Source: Modestobacter excelsi (GTDB taxonomy: Bacteria; Actinomycetota; Actinomycetes; Mycobacteriales; Geodermatophilaceae). From it: DNA of 64,000 nt. A model generated the notes under the pieces. The model saw only the letters and a program-made list of their open reading frames with translations, had not been told where the DNA came from and ran no database searches. Position 1 is the first letter of the stretch. Every line of letters starts with the position of its first letter. The position numbers and the translations under genes were made by a program. This document shows, one piece after another, positions 16,744-25,114 of the stretch. The stretch spans positions 1-64,000 of the forward strand of contig NZ_SJEX01000009.1 in NCBI RefSeq assembly GCF_005930495.1, read 5' to 3'.

Positions 16744-17111
16744 GTGGGACGTGCTGGGACGGCAAGGGACGTTGCCCGACGACGCGGGGCGCAGCACCGT
16801 GGCTCCCGTGACCACCGCCTCCCCCGCCCTCCGGGCCGCAGAGTCGAGCGCCGTGCTGGTCGGCCACGACATCGGTTCGCCCATCGCCGCCGGGACGCGG
16901 ACTCCTACGTCAGCTGGTTCCAGCCGCCAGGCCTCGCGGAAGCCGACATCGGGCGTGATCCCGGGCCTGGCTGACCGGCTTCCACGCCGGGCTGACCGGC
17001 GAGGCGCACAGCTCGCCCGGCCCGGACGGGCTCGTCTTCATCCCCACCGGTGCCCGGTCGGCCAGCTGCTGGTCGGGTGGCTGGCCGACCTCCCGGCGAC
17101 CAGCCACGCGG
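16744..17111 (+). pseudogene. Decayed alpha/beta-hydrolase fragment (tentative); no intact gene
   Basis: This 370-base stretch has no convincing intact gene. Starting at 16806, one frame reads SSAVLVGHDIGSPIAA, which looks like the nucleophile elbow of an epoxide-hydrolase-type alpha/beta hydrolase. The sense then moves to another frame with DADSYVSWFQPPGLAEADI, another typical hydrolase piece. Together they suggest a gene broken by deletions and frameshifts. The evidence is short matches only. Confidence 0.3.
17056..17090 (-). terminator. Hairpin downstream of the tldE gene
   Basis: GGTCGGCCAGC (17056-17066) pairs perfectly with GCTGGCCGACC (17080-17090), an 11-bp stem placed 22 bases past the stop codon of the leftward TldE gene. 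Confidence 0.6.
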
Positions 17112-18500
17112 TCAGCTGGCCGGGCTGACCGAGCTCATGTTGAAGTCCGGGATCCGCAGCATCGGCATCGCCGCGCGGGTGAACCAGTCGTTCCACTCCC
17201 GCGGCAGCGTCCGCTCGGTGCGGCTGGCCTCGGTGGCCCGGCCGAGCAGGTCGACCGGCGACTCGTTGAACCGGAAGTTGTTCACCGCCCCGGTCACCTC
17301 GCCGTTCTCCACCAGGAAGACGCCGTCGCGGGTGAGCCCGGTGACCAGCAGCGTCTGCGGGTCGACCTCGCGGATGTACCAGAGCGTGGTCAGCAGCAGC
17401 CCGCGCTCGGTGCGGGCGATCATCTCGGCGGCCGACGCGGTGGCCGTCCGGTCCTCGAGGACCAGGTTGTCCAGGGCCGCGGTCGCCGGGGCCTCGGTCT
17501 TCTGCGCCCAGGCCCGCGGCCGGACCAGGTTGGTGAGCACGCCCTCGGAGATCCAGTCGACCGCCGGCGTGGCCATGCCGTTGTCGAACACCGAGGCGCT
17601 GCCCGAGGAGCTCCCGACCACCTGGAACGGCGAGCTCTCCAGGCCGGGCGCGTCCGGGTCGCTGCGCAGGGTCAGCGGCAGCTGGGCCAGCCGGTCACCG
17701 ATCCGGTTGCCGCCGCCGGGCCTGGCGTAGACGCTGCGCCCCTCGTCGGCGTCCCGCGCCTCCATCGACCAGTAGGCGACGACCATCAGGTCGCTGACCG
17801 TCGACGGCGGCAGCAGCGTCTCGTAGCGGCCGGCCGGCAGGTCGATCCGGCGCTGCGACCAGCCCATCTTCTGCTGCACCTCGGCGGCCAGGTCGGCGAC
17901 CGAGACGTCGGTGAAGTCGCGGGTGCCCACGCCTGCCCACACCGACCGGCCGAAGTCGGCGCTCTTGCCGTTGAGCTCCACCCGGCCGGTGGGCTGGTCG
18001 TGCCGCAGCCGCAGGCCGGTGGAGCTGCCGAGGTAGGTCGTCGCCAGCTGGTGCTCGGCGAACCCGAACAGCAGCTCGTCCCGCCCGCGGGCCTCACCGA
18101 ACGCCTGCCCGAGCGCGGGGGCGAAGTCGGCGAAGACGTTGATCGAGGTCTCCGCGGCGTCGGCGTCCCAGTCACCGGAGCCGGGCGGCACCTCGCTGAC
18201 CAGCGGCATCGCGTCCTCGGCCGGCCCGGCGTCCCGGGCGGCCTGCTCACTGGCCGCCACCAGCTCGGCGACGTCCGGGGTCCCGGTGCGGGCGACCGTG
18301 CCGGTGGCCATCCCCGCGCCACCGTCGACGAAGGAGACGACCACGACCTGCCGGGAGCGCATGGCGCCGTTGGTGGTCAGGCTGTTGCTGGCCCAGCGGA
18401 GGTTGGCCTCCGAGCTCTCGGTGACGTAGGTGATCTGCCCGTCCGCCGTCGACGCGGCCAGCGCCTGCTCGACCAGCTCCTGCGGCCTGAGCCGGGTCAT
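17112..18500 (-). CDS. TldE/PmbA family metalloprotease subunit
   Basis: This 462-residue protein is the TldE (PmbA) partner of TldD. In E. coli the TldD-TldE heterodimer degrades unfolded peptides and removes leader peptides from microcin B17 precursors; TldE itself lacks the zinc motif. The N-terminus has QITYVTESSEANLRWASNSLTTNG and the C-terminal domain has VTGLTRDGVFLVENGEVTGAVNNFRFNES, the usual PmbA end. Its start overlaps the tldD stop by four bases (ATGA at 18497-18500), so the two are made together in equal amounts. Confidence 0.88.
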   Translation of the reverse strand: MTRLRPQELVEQALAASTADGQITYVTESSEANLRWASNSLTTNGAMRSRQVVVVSFVDGGAGMATGTVARTGTPDVAELVAASEQAARDAGPAEDAMPLVSEVPPGSGDWDADAAETSINVFADFAPALGQAFGEARGRDELLFGFAEHQLATTYLGSSTGLRLRHDQPTGRVELNGKSADFGRSVWAGVGTRDFTDVSVADLAAEVQQKMGWSQRRIDLPAGRYETLLPPSTVSDLMVVAYWSMEARDADEGRSVYARPGGGNRIGDRLAQLPLTLRSDPDAPGLESSPFQVVGSSSGSASVFDNGMATPAVDWISEGVLTNLVRPRAWAQKTEAPATAALDNLVLEDRTATASAAEMIARTERGLLLTTLWYIREVDPQTLLVTGLTRDGVFLVENGEVTGAVNNFRFNESPVDLLGRATEASRTERTLPREWNDWFTRAAMPMLRIPDFNMSSVSPAS

Positions 18501-20011
18501 CGCCCGCCCTCCTGCTTGGTGTTGAGGATGGTCGTGTTCTCGAACAGCGCGGTCGGGCAGCCGTGGCTCACCGGCGCGACCTGACCGGGCTGGGCCTTGC
18601 CGCAGTTGAACGCACCGCCGAGCACGTAGGTCTGCGGGCCGCCGACCGCGGTCATCGAGCCCCAGAAGTCCGTCGTCGTCGCCTGGTAGGCGACGTCGCG
18701 GAGCTGCCCGGCGAGCTGCCCGCCCTCGATCCGGTAGAACCGCTGGCCGGTGAACTGGAAGTTGTACCGCTGCATGTCGATCGACCAGCTGTTGTCCCCC
18801 ACGACGTAGATGCCGCGCTCGACCCCGGCGATGATCTCCTCGGTCGAGGGGCCGTCGGGCGTCGGCTGCAGCGAGACGTTGGCCATCCGCTGCACCGGCA
18901 CGTGGGCGGCGGAGTCGGCGAACGCGCAGCCGTTGGACCGCTCGGAACCCAACTTGGAGGCCGTGTTGCGGTCGACCTGGTAGCCGACGAGCACGCCGTC
19001 GCGGATGAGGTCCCACTGCTGGCCGGCGACGCCCTCGTCGTCCCAGCCGACGGTGGACAGGCCGTGGTCGGCGGTCCGGTCGCCGGTGACGTTCATCAGC
19101 GGCGAGCCGTAGTGCAGGGTGCCCAGCTGGTCGACGGTGGCGAACGAGGTCCCGGCGTAGGCGGCCTCGTAGCCCAGCGCCCGGTCGAGCTCGGTGGCGT
19201 GCCCGACGGACTCGTGGATGGTCAGCCACAGGTTCGAGGGGTCGACGACCAGGTCGTACCGGCCCGGGTCGACCGAGGGCGCCTTGACCTTCTCCCGAAG
19301 CAGCTCCGGCAGCTGGGCGAGCTCACCGCGCCAGTCCCAGCCGCCGCCGGCGACGAACTCCCAGCCCCGGCCCACCGGTGGGGCCAGCGTGCGCATCGAC
19401 TCGAACGTGCCGGTGGTCCGGTCGACGGTGAGCGCGGTGAACTCCGGGTGCACGCGGACACGCTGCTGCCGGGTGCGGGTGCCGGCCGTGTCGGCGTAGA
19501 ACTTCTGCTCCTTGACCTGCAGCACGCTGGTCTGGACGTGCTCCACGCCGTCGGCGGCCAGCAGCTGCTCGGAGAGCTCGACGAGCAGCCCGGTCTTCTC
19601 CGCGTCGGGGACGGCGAACGGGTCGATCTCGTAGGCCGACACCCACTCGCCGTCGGCGTGCACCGGCTCGGGCGCCAGCTCGACGCGGTCGGTGTTCATC
19701 GCGGCGGACACCTGCGCGACGGCGACCGCCTCCTCGGCGAGCCGGACCGCCTCGGCCGCGGTCAGCACGACGCCGGCGGCGAACCCCCAGGTGCCCTCGT
19801 GGACGACGCGGACGGCGAGCCCGAGGTCCTCCCCGTCGCCCAGCGCCTCCAGCCGCGCATCGCGCAGCCGGACGCTCTGCGTGCGGATCCGCTCGACCCG
19901 CAGGTCAGCGTGCTCGCACCCCAGGTCGACCGCCCGGGTCAGCGCCGCGTCGGCGAGCGCGGACAGCGGGAGGGCGAGGAAGGACTCGTCGACGGAACGG
20001 GTCTGTGCCAC
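18497..20011 (-). CDS. tldD: TldD family zinc metallopeptidase
   Basis: This 504-residue protein is the catalytic partner. The zinc site is the family HExxxH motif in TIHESVGHATELDRALGYEAAYAG. The N-terminal half (HADLRVERIRTQSVRLRDARLE) is the substrate-tunnel domain, and the C-terminal LGGAFNCGKAQPGQVAPVSHGC contains the late conserved glycine-rich block. It is upstream of tldE in a two-gene unit. In some bacteria TldDE matures RiPP peptides, but nothing adjacent here suggests a RiPP substrate; the mycofactocin peptide gene is 35 kb away and uses MftE. Confidence 0.88.
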   Translation of the reverse strand: MAQTRSVDESFLALPLSALADAALTRAVDLGCEHADLRVERIRTQSVRLRDARLEALGDGEDLGLAVRVVHEGTWGFAAGVVLTAAEAVRLAEEAVAVAQVSAAMNTDRVELAPEPVHADGEWVSAYEIDPFAVPDAEKTGLLVELSEQLLAADGVEHVQTSVLQVKEQKFYADTAGTRTRQQRVRVHPEFTALTVDRTTGTFESMRTLAPPVGRGWEFVAGGGWDWRGELAQLPELLREKVKAPSVDPGRYDLVVDPSNLWLTIHESVGHATELDRALGYEAAYAGTSFATVDQLGTLHYGSPLMNVTGDRTADHGLSTVGWDDEGVAGQQWDLIRDGVLVGYQVDRNTASKLGSERSNGCAFADSAAHVPVQRMANVSLQPTPDGPSTEEIIAGVERGIYVVGDNSWSIDMQRYNFQFTGQRFYRIEGGQLAGQLRDVAYQATTTDFWGSMTAVGGPQTYVLGGAFNCGKAQPGQVAPVSHGCPTALFENTTILNTKQEGGR

Positions 20012-20040
20012 GGACCGTGTCTACCCCATGCCCCGGCCTC

Positions 20041-20096
20041 GGCCCCGCTGCAGGGGCCCGCCGCGAGCTCGCGAGCGGTGGGGGGCAGCGGGGTCC
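20041..20096. repeat. Nested-palindrome intergenic repeat, copy 3
   Basis: This is the cleanest copy: GGCCCCGCTGCAGGGGCCCG, then a perfect CGCGAGCTCGCG core, then GGGGGGCAGCGGGGTCC. Unlike the others it sits between two leftward genes, directly past the antiporter stop, as a terminator should. Confidence 0.75.
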
Positions 20097-20097
20097 T

Positions 20098-21966
20098 TCA
20101 ACCGAGCTCGCTGTCCACCCAGCACCAGCGCCAGGCCTCGTCGGGCTCGGCGCTGACGACGACCGGGTGCGCGGTCGAGCCGAAGTGCGCCCGGGAGTGC
20201 CGGCGCGGCGAGGAGTCGCAGCAGCCGACGTGGCCGCAGGACAGGCAGGTGCGCAGGTGCACCCACGTCGTCCCCTCGCGCAGGCAGTCCTCGCAGGCCG
20301 ACTCCGGGTGCGCGGCCCCCACCGGCGCCAGGCGCAGGTGCGTGCAGTGCTCGTCGCTGGGCCGGGGGGCCAGCGGGCGCTCGCGGTCCAGCGACTCCAG
20401 CTCCTCGTGGCGGTCGAGCAGCGACTCCTCGACGTCGATGGCGTTGAGCGCGGCCTCCAGCACCTCCGCCGGGGCCGTGCCGGAGTCCCGGGCGCGCACC
20501 ACGACGTCCCGCTCGGCGTCGAGCATCGCCATCCGCAACCGCGCGTAGATGCTGGACGGCGTCTCCTGGTCGGCCAGCGGCCGGCCCAGCCGCTCCCAGC
20601 TGGCGTGCGACCGCGCGATCGACCGGTCGCGCAGCCGGGGGACGACGCCGTCGGGCTCGTCCCCGGTGGTCAGCTCGCTCAGCCGCTGCAACCCGGCGGC
20701 GTTGGCGGCGTCCCCGATGACCGCTGCCTGCAGCGCGTCCTCGGCCGGGTCGGGTGCCGGCAGGCCGACCCGGCGCACCAGCCACGGCAGGGTCGAGCCC
20801 TGCACCAGCAGGCTGCCCACGACGACGGTGAACGCCGCCAGCAGCAGCACCTCCCGGTCGGGCAGGTCCTCGGGCAGCACCTGCGCCGCGGCGAGCGTGA
20901 CCACACCCCGCATGCCCGCCCAGGAGACCAACCCGGCCACCGCGGGGCTCCACGCCTGCCGGCGCATCGCCGGGGTGCCGACGGAGAGGAGGCCGGCCAG
21001 CCCGAAGACGAACGCGAAGCGCACGACCACGGTGGCCACCAGCACCCCGACGCAGACCAGTGCGACCCGGCCGGCGCCCAGCCCGCTGTCCGCGGCGCCG
21101 GAGAGCAGGCCGGGCAGCTGGAGCCCGATGAGCAGGAAGACGCTGTTCTCCAGCACGAACGCGACGGTGCGCCAGGTGATCGCCTCGGTCACCCGCGCCG
21201 TCGCCGTCTGCACCTTCGGGGAGACGTGGGCCAGCGCCAGCCCGGTGACGACGGTGGCCAGCACGCCCGAGGCGTGCACCTCCTCCGCGGCCAGGAAGGC
21301 CAGGTAGGGAGCCACGAAGGAGACCAGGGTGTCCCGCACGGGGTCCTGCACCCGGGCCCGGACGACGGCGAGCAGCGCGGCGACCACGCCGCCGACCAGC
21401 GCCGCGCCCACGACCGCCCAGACGAACTCGCCGGCGACCTCGAACGGCGAGGGCTCCGAGGTCAGCGCCGAGACCGCGACGCTCAGCGCGATCAGCGCCG
21501 CGGCGTCGTTGACCAGGCTCTCGTGCTCCAGCAGGGTCGCCACCCGCCGCGGCAGCCCCAGCCGGCGGCCGATCGCCGAGGCGGCGATCGCGTCGGGTGG
21601 CGCGACCACCGCACCCAGCGCCAGGGCGGCCGCGAGGGCCACGCCGGGCAGCAGCAACCAGGTGACCCAGCCGACGAACAGCGTGGTGACGACGACGAGC
21701 ACCACCGACATCGAGACGATGCTGGCCTTGTTGTGCTTGAAGTCGAACAGCGACGTGCGGGCGGTGGTGGCGTACAGCAGCGGCGGGAGCAGGGCGAAGA
21801 GCACCACGTCCGGGTCCAGCTGGACGTCCGGCACGTGCGGCAGGAACGACGCCGCGGCGCCGACCACCACGAGCACCAGCGGGGTGGGCCAGCCGAACCG
21901 GTCGCACAGGCCGGCCACGACGCCGACGGCGATCACCAGCGCGACCAGCTCGGCGGTCAGCTCCAC
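20098..21966 (-). CDS. CPA1-type Na+/H+ antiporter with C-terminal UBP zinc finger
   Basis: The 622-residue protein has an N-terminal antiporter domain of about 11-12 membrane segments (to about residue 400). The ion site is likely in GAVVAPPDAIAASAIGRRLGLP and ENSVFLLIGLQL. A cytoplasmic region follows, and the last 75 residues form a UBP-type zinc finger: ACEDCLREGTTWVHLRTC, LSCGHVGCCDSS, then HSRAHFGSTAHPVV with the ligand histidines. Fused UBP fingers on antiporters occur in actinobacteria; in eukaryotes this fold binds free ubiquitin C-termini. Its role here is unknown, perhaps sensing or protein contact. Confidence 0.85.
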   Translation of the reverse strand: MELTAELVALVIAVGVVAGLCDRFGWPTPLVLVVVGAAASFLPHVPDVQLDPDVVLFALLPPLLYATTARTSLFDFKHNKASIVSMSVVLVVVTTLFVGWVTWLLLPGVALAAALALGAVVAPPDAIAASAIGRRLGLPRRVATLLEHESLVNDAAALIALSVAVSALTSEPSPFEVAGEFVWAVVGAALVGGVVAALLAVVRARVQDPVRDTLVSFVAPYLAFLAAEEVHASGVLATVVTGLALAHVSPKVQTATARVTEAITWRTVAFVLENSVFLLIGLQLPGLLSGAADSGLGAGRVALVCVGVLVATVVVRFAFVFGLAGLLSVGTPAMRRQAWSPAVAGLVSWAGMRGVVTLAAAQVLPEDLPDREVLLLAAFTVVVGSLLVQGSTLPWLVRRVGLPAPDPAEDALQAAVIGDAANAAGLQRLSELTTGDEPDGVVPRLRDRSIARSHASWERLGRPLADQETPSSIYARLRMAMLDAERDVVVRARDSGTAPAEVLEAALNAIDVEESLLDRHEELESLDRERPLAPRPSDEHCTHLRLAPVGAAHPESACEDCLREGTTWVHLRTCLSCGHVGCCDSSPRRHSRAHFGSTAHPVVVSAEPDEAWRWCWVDSELG

Positions 21967-21997
21967 GGTCTGCTCGTCCCCACGGACGACGATCCTC

Positions 21998-22336
21998 TCA
22001 GTGCAGGTGACTCATCCAGTCGGCCGGCACCCTGCCGGCCGGGCCGGGCACCGGCTGCGCCGCCGGGTGGGCGGTCGGGGCGGTGAGCTCCGGGCCGTCG
22101 GCGAACTCGCCCTCCACGTAGTCCCAGAACCAGCCCTCCCCCGGCTCGAAGCTCTGCACGATCCGGTGCCCGGCGGCGTGCGCGTGCGCGGTGGCGTGCT
22201 GGTTGGGGGAGGAGTCGCAGCAGCCGACGTGCCCGCAGGCCGCGCACCGGCGCAGGTGCAGCCACCACGCGCCGCTGGCCTCGCACTCGACGCACCCCGT
22301 GCCGCTCGGCGGGACGGTCGGGTCGATCTGGTCCAT
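21998..22336 (-). CDS. Stand-alone UBP-type zinc finger protein
   Basis: This 112-residue protein is essentially one UBP zinc finger: GCVECEASGAWWLHLRRC, AACGHVGCCDSSPNQH, then HAHAAGHRIVQSFEPGEGWFWDY. It is very similar to the C-terminal domain of the adjacent antiporter and precedes it by 31 bases in the same direction. That proximity implies an internal domain duplication or an exchange of the same domain between the two, and co-expression. It has no membrane segment. Confidence 0.82.
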   Translation of the reverse strand: MDQIDPTVPPSGTGCVECEASGAWWLHLRRCAACGHVGCCDSSPNQHATAHAHAAGHRIVQSFEPGEGWFWDYVEGEFADGPELTAPTAHPAAQPVPGPAGRVPADWMSHLH

Positions 22337-22489
22337 GGGTGCTCCTCCTGGGGTCGATGCGCCGCCGTGAGTCTCACCCAGCGGCGGCTCCTCCGGAAGC
22401 GGTCAGACCTGGTCCTGGCCGCCGTCGAGCAGCCCCGGCGTCTCGGTGGACCCGGGCATGTCACGATTCCGCCGAGGCAGCCGGGGACC

Positions 22490-22849
22490 TCAGCCGTCCA
22501 GCACGGTCCAGAGCCGGGTGATCCGGCCCGCGGCGGTCTGGGCGACGTCCAGGCCGCCAAGCACCGGCTCCCCGCCCGGCGGGCCGAGCCGCCAGGGCCG
22601 CAGGCCGAGGTCGCCCACGCCGCGGAACGGCCCGGCGGGTGTGAAGACGAGCCCCGGCCCCTGCGCCAGCAGGCCGGTCACCGCGGCCGCCAGCTCCTCC
22701 TGGCCGGTCACCGTCCGCTCGCCGTCGACGAACACCACGTCCGCGGCGAACACCTCGGCGATCACCTCGGCCCGGTGCTGCGGGTCCGGTTCGTTGAAGA
22801 CGCCCTGGAGCATGCGCTCCAGCAGCTGCTCGCTGGTGGGCTCGGACAC
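22490..22849 (-). CDS. NTF2-like / SnoaL-type small protein
   Basis: The 119-residue product has the cone-shaped NTF2-like fold pattern: an N-terminal helix (EQLLERMLQGVFNE), VFAADVVFVDGERTVTGQEELAAAVTGLL, then strands GLVFTPAGPFRGVGDLGL and RITRLWTVLDG. Such proteins are small isomerases, hydrolases or binding proteins of unknown substrate. It is divergent from the MarR gene over 81 bases, which suggests that regulator may control it. Confidence 0.7.
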   Translation of the reverse strand: MSEPTSEQLLERMLQGVFNEPDPQHRAEVIAEVFAADVVFVDGERTVTGQEELAAAVTGLLAQGPGLVFTPAGPFRGVGDLGLRPWRLGPPGGEPVLGGLDVAQTAAGRITRLWTVLDG

Positions 22850-22926
22850 GGGCGCCTCCCGGCTCGGCTCCGACTGGACGGCGGTCCGCGGTCGACACTG
22901 ACAGGGCCGTCGCAGAGGAAGCTACA

Positions 22927-22936
22927 TGACATGTCA
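22927..22936. promoter_or_regulatory. Palindrome over the MarR start codon
   Basis: TGACATGTCA is a perfect 10-bp palindrome covering the ATG at 22931. Its place between two divergent genes makes it a candidate autoregulatory operator. Confidence 0.3.
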
Positions 22937-23458
22937 CCCAATTCGGGCAGCCCCGTGCTCACCCCTGACCAGCAGGAGACCTGGTTCGCGTACATGCGGG
23001 TGATGCTGCGGCTGTCTCACGAGATGAACCGTCAGCTGCAGACCGACAGCGACCTGTCCCTGCCGGACTTCGACGTCCTCAACGCGCTGGCCGACTCGCC
23101 GGGCGGGCGGCTGCAGCTGACCGGGCTGGCCACCCGCCTCGCCTGGGAGCGCAGCCGGCTGTCCCACCACCTGCAGCGGATGAGCGCCCGCGGGCTCGTC
23201 GAGCGGAGCCCGTCGGCCACGGACCGGCGGGCGACGGACGCCGTCCTCACCGACGCCGGCCGGGCTGCGCTGACCGCGGCCACCCCGGGCCACGCGGAGC
23301 TGGTGCGGCGGATGTTCTTCGACGGGCTGGACCCGGCCCTGCTGCCCGCGCTGCGCACCGCGCTGGAGCAGGTGCACGAGCAGGTGCTCACCCACGGCAC
23401 GCTGCCGCGCCCCGGTCGGCCGCAGGGGCGACTGCCGGGGTTGGAGCCCGAGGCCTGA
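22931..23458 (+). CDS. MarR family transcriptional regulator
   Basis: This 175-residue regulator has the MarR winged helix: SLPDFDVLNALADSPGGRLQLTGLATRLAWERSRLSHHLQRMSARGLVERSPSATDRR is the helix-turn-helix plus wing, described here by its end points only, at about residues 43-98. The dimer helices lie at both ends. It starts at the ATG at 22931, with GAGGA at about 22916. Its likely targets are its own gene, the divergent NTF2-like gene and perhaps the metallo-hydrolase 17 bases downstream. The ligand is unknown. Confidence 0.82.
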   Translation: MSPNSGSPVLTPDQQETWFAYMRVMLRLSHEMNRQLQTDSDLSLPDFDVLNALADSPGGRLQLTGLATRLAWERSRLSHHLQRMSARGLVERSPSATDRRATDAVLTDAGRAALTAATPGHAELVRRMFFDGLDPALLPALRTALEQVHEQVLTHGTLPRPGRPQGRLPGLEPEA

Positions 23459-23475
23459 CGGGTACCCGCCGCGGC

Positions 23476-24297
23476 ATGGCCGGCGACGAGCACGACGTCA
23501 CGCTCACCTTCGGCGGCAACGCGACGACCCTGCTCCGGCTCGGGCCGTTCACGCTGCTGACCGACCCCAACTTCCTGCACCGGGGCCAGCGGGCCTACCT
23601 GGGCTACGGGTTGTTCACCAAGCGGCTCACCGAGCCCGCGCTGCAGCCCACCCAGCTGCCGGCGCTGGACGCGATCCTGCTGTCGCACCTGCACGACGAC
23701 CACTGGGACAAGATCGCCACCCGCTCGCTGCCGAAGGACACCCCCGTCGTGACCACCCCGGCGGCTGCGCGCGAGCTGGCGGAGAAGGGCTTCGGCGCGA
23801 CCAGCGACCTCACCGACTGGCAGACCCACGAGCTCACCTCCGGGACGACGACGCTGCGGATCACCTCGGTGCCCGGCGTGCACGGCCCGGGCCTGCTCGG
23901 CCGGCTGCTGCCGCCGGTGATGGGCAGCGTGCTCGAGCTGGTCTCCGACGGCACGGTTACCTGGCGGGGCTACATCAGCGGTGACACGCTCTTCCGCCGG
24001 GACATCGGGGAGGTGCTGCAGCGCTGCGGCCCGCTCGACGTCGCCATCCCGCACCTGGGCGGCACCAAGGCGTTCGGCTTCACGGTCACCATGGACGGCC
24101 GCCAGGGCGCCGACCTCGTCGACCTGCTGCGGCCGTCGGTCGTCGTCCCGGTGCACTACGACGACTACACGGCGTTCAGCAGCCCGCTCGGTGACTTCGT
24201 CGCCGAGGTGGCCGCCCGCCGCGCCCCGGGGGAGATCCGCACCGTGGGCCGCGGCCAGACCATCTCACTGCGCGCCACCCCCGCAGGAGACCACTGA
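23476..24297 (+). CDS. Metallo-beta-lactamase-fold hydrolase (UlaG-like)
   Basis: This 273-residue protein has the MBL core: a first strand region LTFGGNATTLLRLGPFTLLTDPNF, the metal motif LLSHLHDDHWDKIA (HxHxDH), the metal His in VPGVHGPG, the bridging Asp in YISGDTLF and the last His in VPVHYDDYTAF. This arrangement is that of UlaG / L-ascorbate-6-phosphate lactonase-like hydrolases, but the actual substrate is unknown. It directly follows the MarR gene, which may control it, and abuts the aldo/keto reductase pseudogene. Confidence 0.82.
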   Translation: MAGDEHDVTLTFGGNATTLLRLGPFTLLTDPNFLHRGQRAYLGYGLFTKRLTEPALQPTQLPALDAILLSHLHDDHWDKIATRSLPKDTPVVTTPAAARELAEKGFGATSDLTDWQTHELTSGTTTLRITSVPGVHGPGLLGRLLPPVMGSVLELVSDGTVTWRGYISGDTLFRRDIGEVLQRCGPLDVAIPHLGGTKAFGFTVTMDGRQGADLVDLLRPSVVVPVHYDDYTAFSSPLGDFVAEVAARRAPGEIRTVGRGQTISLRATPAGDH

Positions 24298-25109
24298 TGG
24301 AGTACCGCCAGCTGGGCAGGTCGGGGCTGCGCGTCTCGACGCTGACCCTGGGCACGATGACCTTCGGCGGTGCCGGCACCACCTCGTCCGCGCCTGCGAG
24401 GCCTCGCTGCAGCGGCTGGGCACCGACCACATCGACCTGTACCAGCTGCACGAGTGGGACGGGCTGACCCCGCTGGAGGAGACCTTCGAGGCGCTCCGGT
24501 CGCTGGTCGACGCCGGCAAGGTGCGCTACGTCGGCATCTCCAACTACTCCGGCTGGCAGCTGATGAAAGCGGTCGGGACCGCGGAGCGGATCGGCGCGCC
24601 CCGGCCGGTCAGCCAGCAGGTCTACTACTCCCTGCAGGGCCGGGAGGCCGAGTACGAGCTGGTGCCGGCGACGCTGGACCAGGGGCTGGGCGTGCTGGTG
24701 TGGAGCCCGCTGGCCGGTGGGCTGCTGTCGGGCAAGTACCGCCGCAGCCGGCGGAGGGCCGCCAGCTGTCGGACTGGGGCGAGCCGCCGGTGTACGACCC
24801 CGAGGCCCTCTACGACACCATCGAGGTGCTGGTGTCCGTCGCCGAGGCGCGCGACGTGCCCCCGGCGCCGGTCGCGCTGGCCTGGACGCTGTCCCGGCCC
24901 GGGATCACCTCGGTCGTGGTCGGCGCCCGCACGCCGACCAGCTGCGGCAGGACCTCGCCGCCGCCGACCTCACCCTGGACGACGCCGAGGTCGCCCGGCT
25001 GGAGGAGGTCAGCCGCCCGCCGCTGCTCTACCCGTACTGGCACCAGGCGACCACCGCCGCCGACCGGCTCTCCCCCGCGGACCTCTCCCTGCTGGCCCGC
25101 CACCTCTGA
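24298..25109 (+). pseudogene. Aldo/keto reductase pseudogene with three lesions
   Basis: The gene starts intact at 24298 (MEYRQLGRSGLRVSTLTLGTMTFGG), then jumps at about 24385 into another frame at HHLVRACEASLQRLGTDHIDLYQLHEWDG. About 60 residues expected between them, including the catalytic Asp-Tyr-Lys region, are missing. A second frame change lies near 24740-24750 after LLSGKYRR, and a third, a one-base loss, near 24925 after VVVGART. The tail DLTLDDAEVARLEEVS...LLARHL ends at 25109. A functional reductase is not possible. Neighbouring genes are intact, so the decay is local. Confidence 0.85.
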
Positions 25110-25114
25110 GCCGG

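Noticed and set aside
20005-22086. A 693-codon frame antisense to the antiporter
   Set aside because: The composition is that of a shadow frame (Gly, Arg, Gln-rich), with no motif.
22401-22460. An 18-codon frame upstream of the UBP finger gene
   Set aside because: Too short, no ribosome site and no similarity to anything known.
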